This document shows, piece after piece, positions 60,147-64,000 of a stretch of DNA of 64,000 nt. The translations under genes and the position numbers were made by a program. Below the pieces are notes generated by a model. It made no database searches, was not told the DNA's origin, and worked only from the letters and a program-made list of their open reading frames with translations. The DNA lies in contig CALSFV010000067.1 in NCBI GenBank assembly GCA_943737045.1, forward strand, positions 456,947-520,946. The letters are read 5' to 3'. The DNA comes from Parapristionchus giblindavisi (lineage: Eukaryota > Nematoda > Chromadorea > Rhabditida > Diplogasteridae). Every line of letters starts with the position of its first letter. Positions within the stretch are counted from its first letter, which is position 1.

Positions 60147-60195
60147 CGAAGGAATACCCCGTCAGAAACTATTTCGAAGATCTGAAACATAGATG
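60147..60195. other. Empty site of the TGA fold-back
   Basis: AAGGAATACCCCGTCAGAAA joins, in inverted order, the two flanks found on either side of the 49472-52126 element, with a single TCA (TGA). Confidence 0.85.
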
Positions 60196-60703
60196 GCATT
60201 GTGTAGAGATTGTAGCTCTCTCATGTCAGAGGAGCGCGCAAAAGAGCCGTGACCATGCATCTTTTACAATTGCCACAAGCGACAAGATCCACTCGATATT
60301 GGCACACAACCCACCCGATTTAGCCAAATTTCAATCAAAAAGGAAAATGATTTAGGCAAAGTTCACTCAAAATAAAGGCACTTTTGAATCCCACCGTCCT
60401 GATATTTGCCTCGGACCACCTTTTTTCGTCCTAACCAAAATTTTCCAGACAAAGCCTTTTTAGGATCATGTTTTCTGTACGAATCAGAAAATTTGGAGCC
60501 TAACAATGATAGTCATAGTCCCAAAAAAATTTTAAAAATAGTTTCGCAACGTATCACCGTTGCATGAACTTTCTAGATTGTTATGAAAGTATTTTCAAGC
60601 GTATGATACACGTTCATGCAATCCCTGAAAACATTATGAGACAGTGGAAAAAAGCTGCAAAAAACATTAAGAAATAGATTTTTTGGGCTTGAATCACATT
60701 TAA

Positions 60704-62921
60704 GAGACCGGCTCGGTAAGACTCGAGCATGGTCCGGACATTCGCGAGGACTTTCGATCTGGCCCTCAATACTTTCATCATAGACACATACCGGGGGGAG
60801 ACCGATGAAAGTTATAGTGAAAATGCCCTTAGGCTCAAACCCGGCTCACATATGTCGCATAAAATAAAAAATTGAAAAATTCATAACTTTTCAATCGCGA
60901 TAGCTAGGACTTTTATTTCTTTTTATTGGTGAATAACATGTCATGCACTCTTACAAACACAGTTGAGCAGTAATATCATGTCGTTCTGGATATGTTTTTT
61001 CGTGTATGATTTTCCGATTTTTCCTCTTCCATCCTCGTTGAAGAGAGACGGCAAGCATTGACATAGTACATATTGTAGCCCTGACACTTCTGTACATGAT
61101 GGTCACATTCCCTTGGAAATCCAACTTTTCTGAAGCATCGAGAATTGCAACTGAATGTGAGATATGTGTAATTTGTAAAAATCGAAAATTAAATTTCTTG
61201 TAAATCGCAAGAGTAGTAGGTAGCTTTATTATGTCATTTTACTTGTAGTGATGTGCCTACACAGAAAAAAATATACTAGTAGACTCAGACTACATTTTTT
61301 TAAAATTTTAAAAATAATTATTTTATTTTTATTTTTTTCAACCCTGACATTGAGTCGACCGTCAAAGCAAGTTGATTCATAGGGCGGATGGTAGCTGATG
61401 CATGTCCGTTTGCGAAAACAACTGCCACGAAAAGAATCGTCGTTTCGCAGATCTAGAATTTATTTTTTTAATTATCAAACTTGAAAAAATACATGTTTCT
61501 TTCACATAAATCGGTTGGAAGGTGGCGTATGGCAACCAAAGCTGTACCATTGTTATCAGTGGGAGTGAACTGTACTTGAATACCATAATCGTCAGGAATC
61601 GCGAACTGATTTTTTTTCAGTCGACCCATGATTCTCAACCATGACCCGGGGTTCATGGTTGAGAATAGCTGAGGTCGAAAAATTCATGATGATCCCAGAC
61701 CAAATACTATTTGGCAATATATCAACAGTGAGACAACTTCTAGTTTTCTGGATACCGTAACCCAAACTACAGTAATTGTAAGGCACGCACTTGAATTTTC
61801 CGAGAATTTCACCACATTATTATAGGGTACGGTAACTAGATTACTGTATTTTGGGTTACGGTATCCAGAAAACTAGAAGTTGGCTCACTGTTGATATATT
61901 GCCAAATAGTATTTGGTCTGGGATCATCATGAATTTTTCGACCTCAGCTATTCTCAACCATGAACCCGGGGTCATGGTTGTGAATCATGGGTCGACTGAA
62001 AAAAAGTAAGTTCGTGATTCCTGACGGTTACGGTAGTGCAGTACAGTACACTCCTACTGATAACAATGGTACAGCTTTGGTTGCCATACGCCACCTTCCA
62101 ACCGATTTATGTGAAAGAAACATATAAATATTCAAGTTTGATAATTAAAAAAATAAATTCTAGATCTGCGAAACGACGATTCTTTTCGTGGCAGTTGTTT
62201 TCGCAAACGGACATGCATCAGCTACCATCCGCCCTATGAATCAACTTGCCTTGACGGTCGACTCAATGTCAGGGTTGAAAAAAATAAAATAAAATAATTA
62301 TTTTTAAAAATTTTTAAAAATTTAGTCTGAGGTCTACTTGAATATTTTTTCTGTGTAGGCGCATCACTACAAGTAAAAAGGCATAATAAAGCTACCTACT
62401 ACTCTTGCGATTTACAAGAAATTTAATTTTCGATTTTTGCAAATTACACATATCTCACATTCAGTTGCAATTCTCGATGCTTCAGAAAAGATGGATTTCC
62501 AAGGGAATGTGACCATCATGTACAGAAGTGTCAGGGCTACAATATGTACTATGTCAATGCTTGCCGTCTCTCTTCAACGAGGATGGAAGAGGAAAAATCG
62601 GAAAATCATACACGAAAAAACATATCCAGAACGATATGAAATTACTGCTCAGCTGTGTTTATAAGGGCGCATGACATGTTATTCACCAATAAAAAGAAAT
62701 AACGCTGCTAGCTATCTCGATTGAAAAGTTATGAATTTTTCAATTTTTTATTTTATGCGACATATGTGAGCCGGGTTTGAGCCTAAGGGCATTTTCACTA
62801 TAACTTTCATCGGTCTCCCCCCCGGTATGTGTCTATGATGAAAGTATTGAGGGCCAGATCGAAAGTCCTCGCGAATGTCCGGCAGGGGGTCAAAATGCTC
62901 GAGTCTTACCGAGCCGGTCTC
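60704..62921. mobile_element. 2.2-kb near-palindromic fold-back, TTAA target (copy 2)
   Basis: Same ends as copy 1 at 5643-7857 and the same internal palindrome, flanked by TTAA at 60700-60703 and 62922-62925. The empty site in the mirrored arm (48930) shows precise insertion. No coding frame. Confidence 0.93.
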
Positions 62922-62966
62922 TTAAATAACAATTTCCTTGCTTGAAATACCATGCAAAAATAAAAT

Positions 62967-63036
62967 GTTGTCGGGAGAATCGAACTCCTGTTTAAAAAGT
63001 GACGAGTCCGCACGCTTACCACTATGCCACGGTTCG
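62967..63036 (-). other. tRNA-like sequence, right arm
   Basis: Inverted copy of 48820-48888. Confidence 0.55.
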
Positions 63037-63693
63037 TTTGAAAAGAATCAGAATATTTCCGCCTATGAATAGTTATTGGATCGTGCAGCGGATATGCGAC
63101 GACTTTCGTTTACAAAATCGAGCATTGTAAATCGACCATGCTTATTATCGCTATGTAGGCCTTTCCCATATATTTAAATGCTCCAACATGCGCGATTATA
63201 ATTTCCAGCGACAATGGTCGCCCACGTGTGATCAGTAATTGAACTTAGTTTGATGCAAATTTCTTAGAATTATTTCATTTCTGTAGTCTTGCGCCATTTA
63301 TCGCTCAACTTGTAAAACTCATCATTCCGGAAAGAGAAGGGCTGGGACTTGAAGAAGTTCGTCAGAAGCTCGACACGTTATCGATGTACTGGCATATGAG
63401 GAAATGATAGTGGGCCGAAAAGAGATGACAGTCGGAGGGGGCAAGGTCGGGTGAATACATTGGGTTAGGTAGAATAGTTTTTGCGTTATCATCTTGAAAA
63501 TATATTCATGTCAGAGGAGCGCCAAAGGACGATGGACGCGGAAGTAATCGAACATACGTCCACAACCTTTGTCGCTGGAGTTTAAAATGGGATGTGTGGG
63601 ATGCAAATATTTCATTTTTGAGCGAATTTTTAATATATCGGGTGCCAAAACCGGGTGGGTTCTTGACGCTAGAGGCAATGCTACCCACGTATG

Positions 63694-63760
63694 GAATCGA
63701 ACCAACGACCTTCCGCTTGCAATTCGGCTGCTCTCACCACTGAGCTAATAATATGGCCCC
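63694..63760 (-). other. tRNA-like sequence, alanine-like TGC anticodon, right arm
   Basis: Inverted copy of 48096-48161, again cut by the mirrored hAT-like MITE (63553-63693), so that insertion predates the inverted duplication. Confidence 0.55.
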
Positions 63761-64000
63761 GTACTCTTCTGGGGACGAAAATATGAGAAAATCTCGGCCG
63801 GAGGACTAGATGGACTTACGCGATAATAAAAACTATGCAGGGTGAGGAAGTGTCCCTCTAGCGGTGAGTGTAGAAGTCCCTGCGATAAACCACAAGAGAA
63901 GCACGGAAAAAAACGGGTGGGTCTTTCCGCTAGAGGCAATGCCGCCCACGTAGCACGGTAAAATCGATGATATCGGATGAGATTATATATGACAAACAAA

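Larger units (their letters stand above)
47856..64000. repeat. Giant inverted duplication, at least 16.1 kb, centre near 54845
   Basis: Position 47856 pairs with 64000, and collinear reverse-complement matches continue to the centre: 47856-48930 with 64000-62925, 48934-49471 with about 60700-60160, 52130-52530 with about 57410-57020, 52700-54756 with 56870-54934. Mismatches come from independent insertions, a 742-bp tandem duplication and scattered substitutions, so the arms are not identical. The right end is cut by the window, so the true size is larger. Arm contents are listed separately. Confidence 0.9.

Noticed and set aside
47856..64000. Polinton/Maverick-type giant element
   Set aside because: Long inverted repeats fit superficially, but no DNA polymerase B, integrase, protease or packaging ATPase frame is present.

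Overview
The window reads as nuclear DNA of a nematode, probably a free-living rhabditid or diplogastrid. The evidence is a cuticle collagen of the classic nematode type, an Sre-type chemoreceptor, a ShKT-domain secreted protein, and compact genes split into many 50-150 base exons. The introns are small with nematode-type acceptors, and the background is AT-rich. Species cannot be fixed from sequence alone.

I rebuilt eight protein-coding loci by joining exons across GT-AG (rarely GC-AG) junctions with matching phase. In order: the 3' part of an Sre-like chemoreceptor (+, 3-2804); an SLC22-like major facilitator transporter (+, 3272-11631); two tandem paralogous secreted proteins of unknown family with identical ten-exon structures (-, 14445-16172 and 17086-22269); a short-chain dehydrogenase of the C-factor/sniffer kind (+, 23685-25713); a cuticle collagen (+, 26861-28040); a two-ShKT-domain secreted protein (-, 28497-29712); a SWEET (SLC50) sugar transporter (-, 32962-36697); and the ligand-binding part of a receptor guanylyl cyclase-like gene (+, from 45343). 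They look like independent genes, not an operon.

The rest is dominated by DNA transposons that are almost all near-perfect fold-backs (one arm, short spacer, inverted arm). They include two 2.2-kb elements with TTAA target duplications; an element family with 3-bp duplications (TTA, TGA) whose arms carry tRNA-like A/B-box sequences; Tc1/mariner relatives with TA; hAT-like miniature elements with 8-bp duplications; a broken mariner with another element in its terminal repeat; and a fragment of an RTE-like retrotransposon. Several sit in introns: the transporter pre-mRNA would contain two hairpins of about 2 kb.

From 47856 to the window end the sequence is a single inverted duplication of at least 16 kb, centred near 54845. 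Its arms carry copies of further receptor-cyclase exons: the left copy is intact but on the opposite strand to the upstream exons, while the right copy has the correct strand but has a 10-base deletion and a transposon in an exon. Independent insertions in the arms leave paralogous empty sites that prove the target duplications of three element families. Upstream of it (46905-47365) lies a minisatellite with about 150-bp higher-order units.

All splice structures are read by eye and have not been checked against transcripts or databases.
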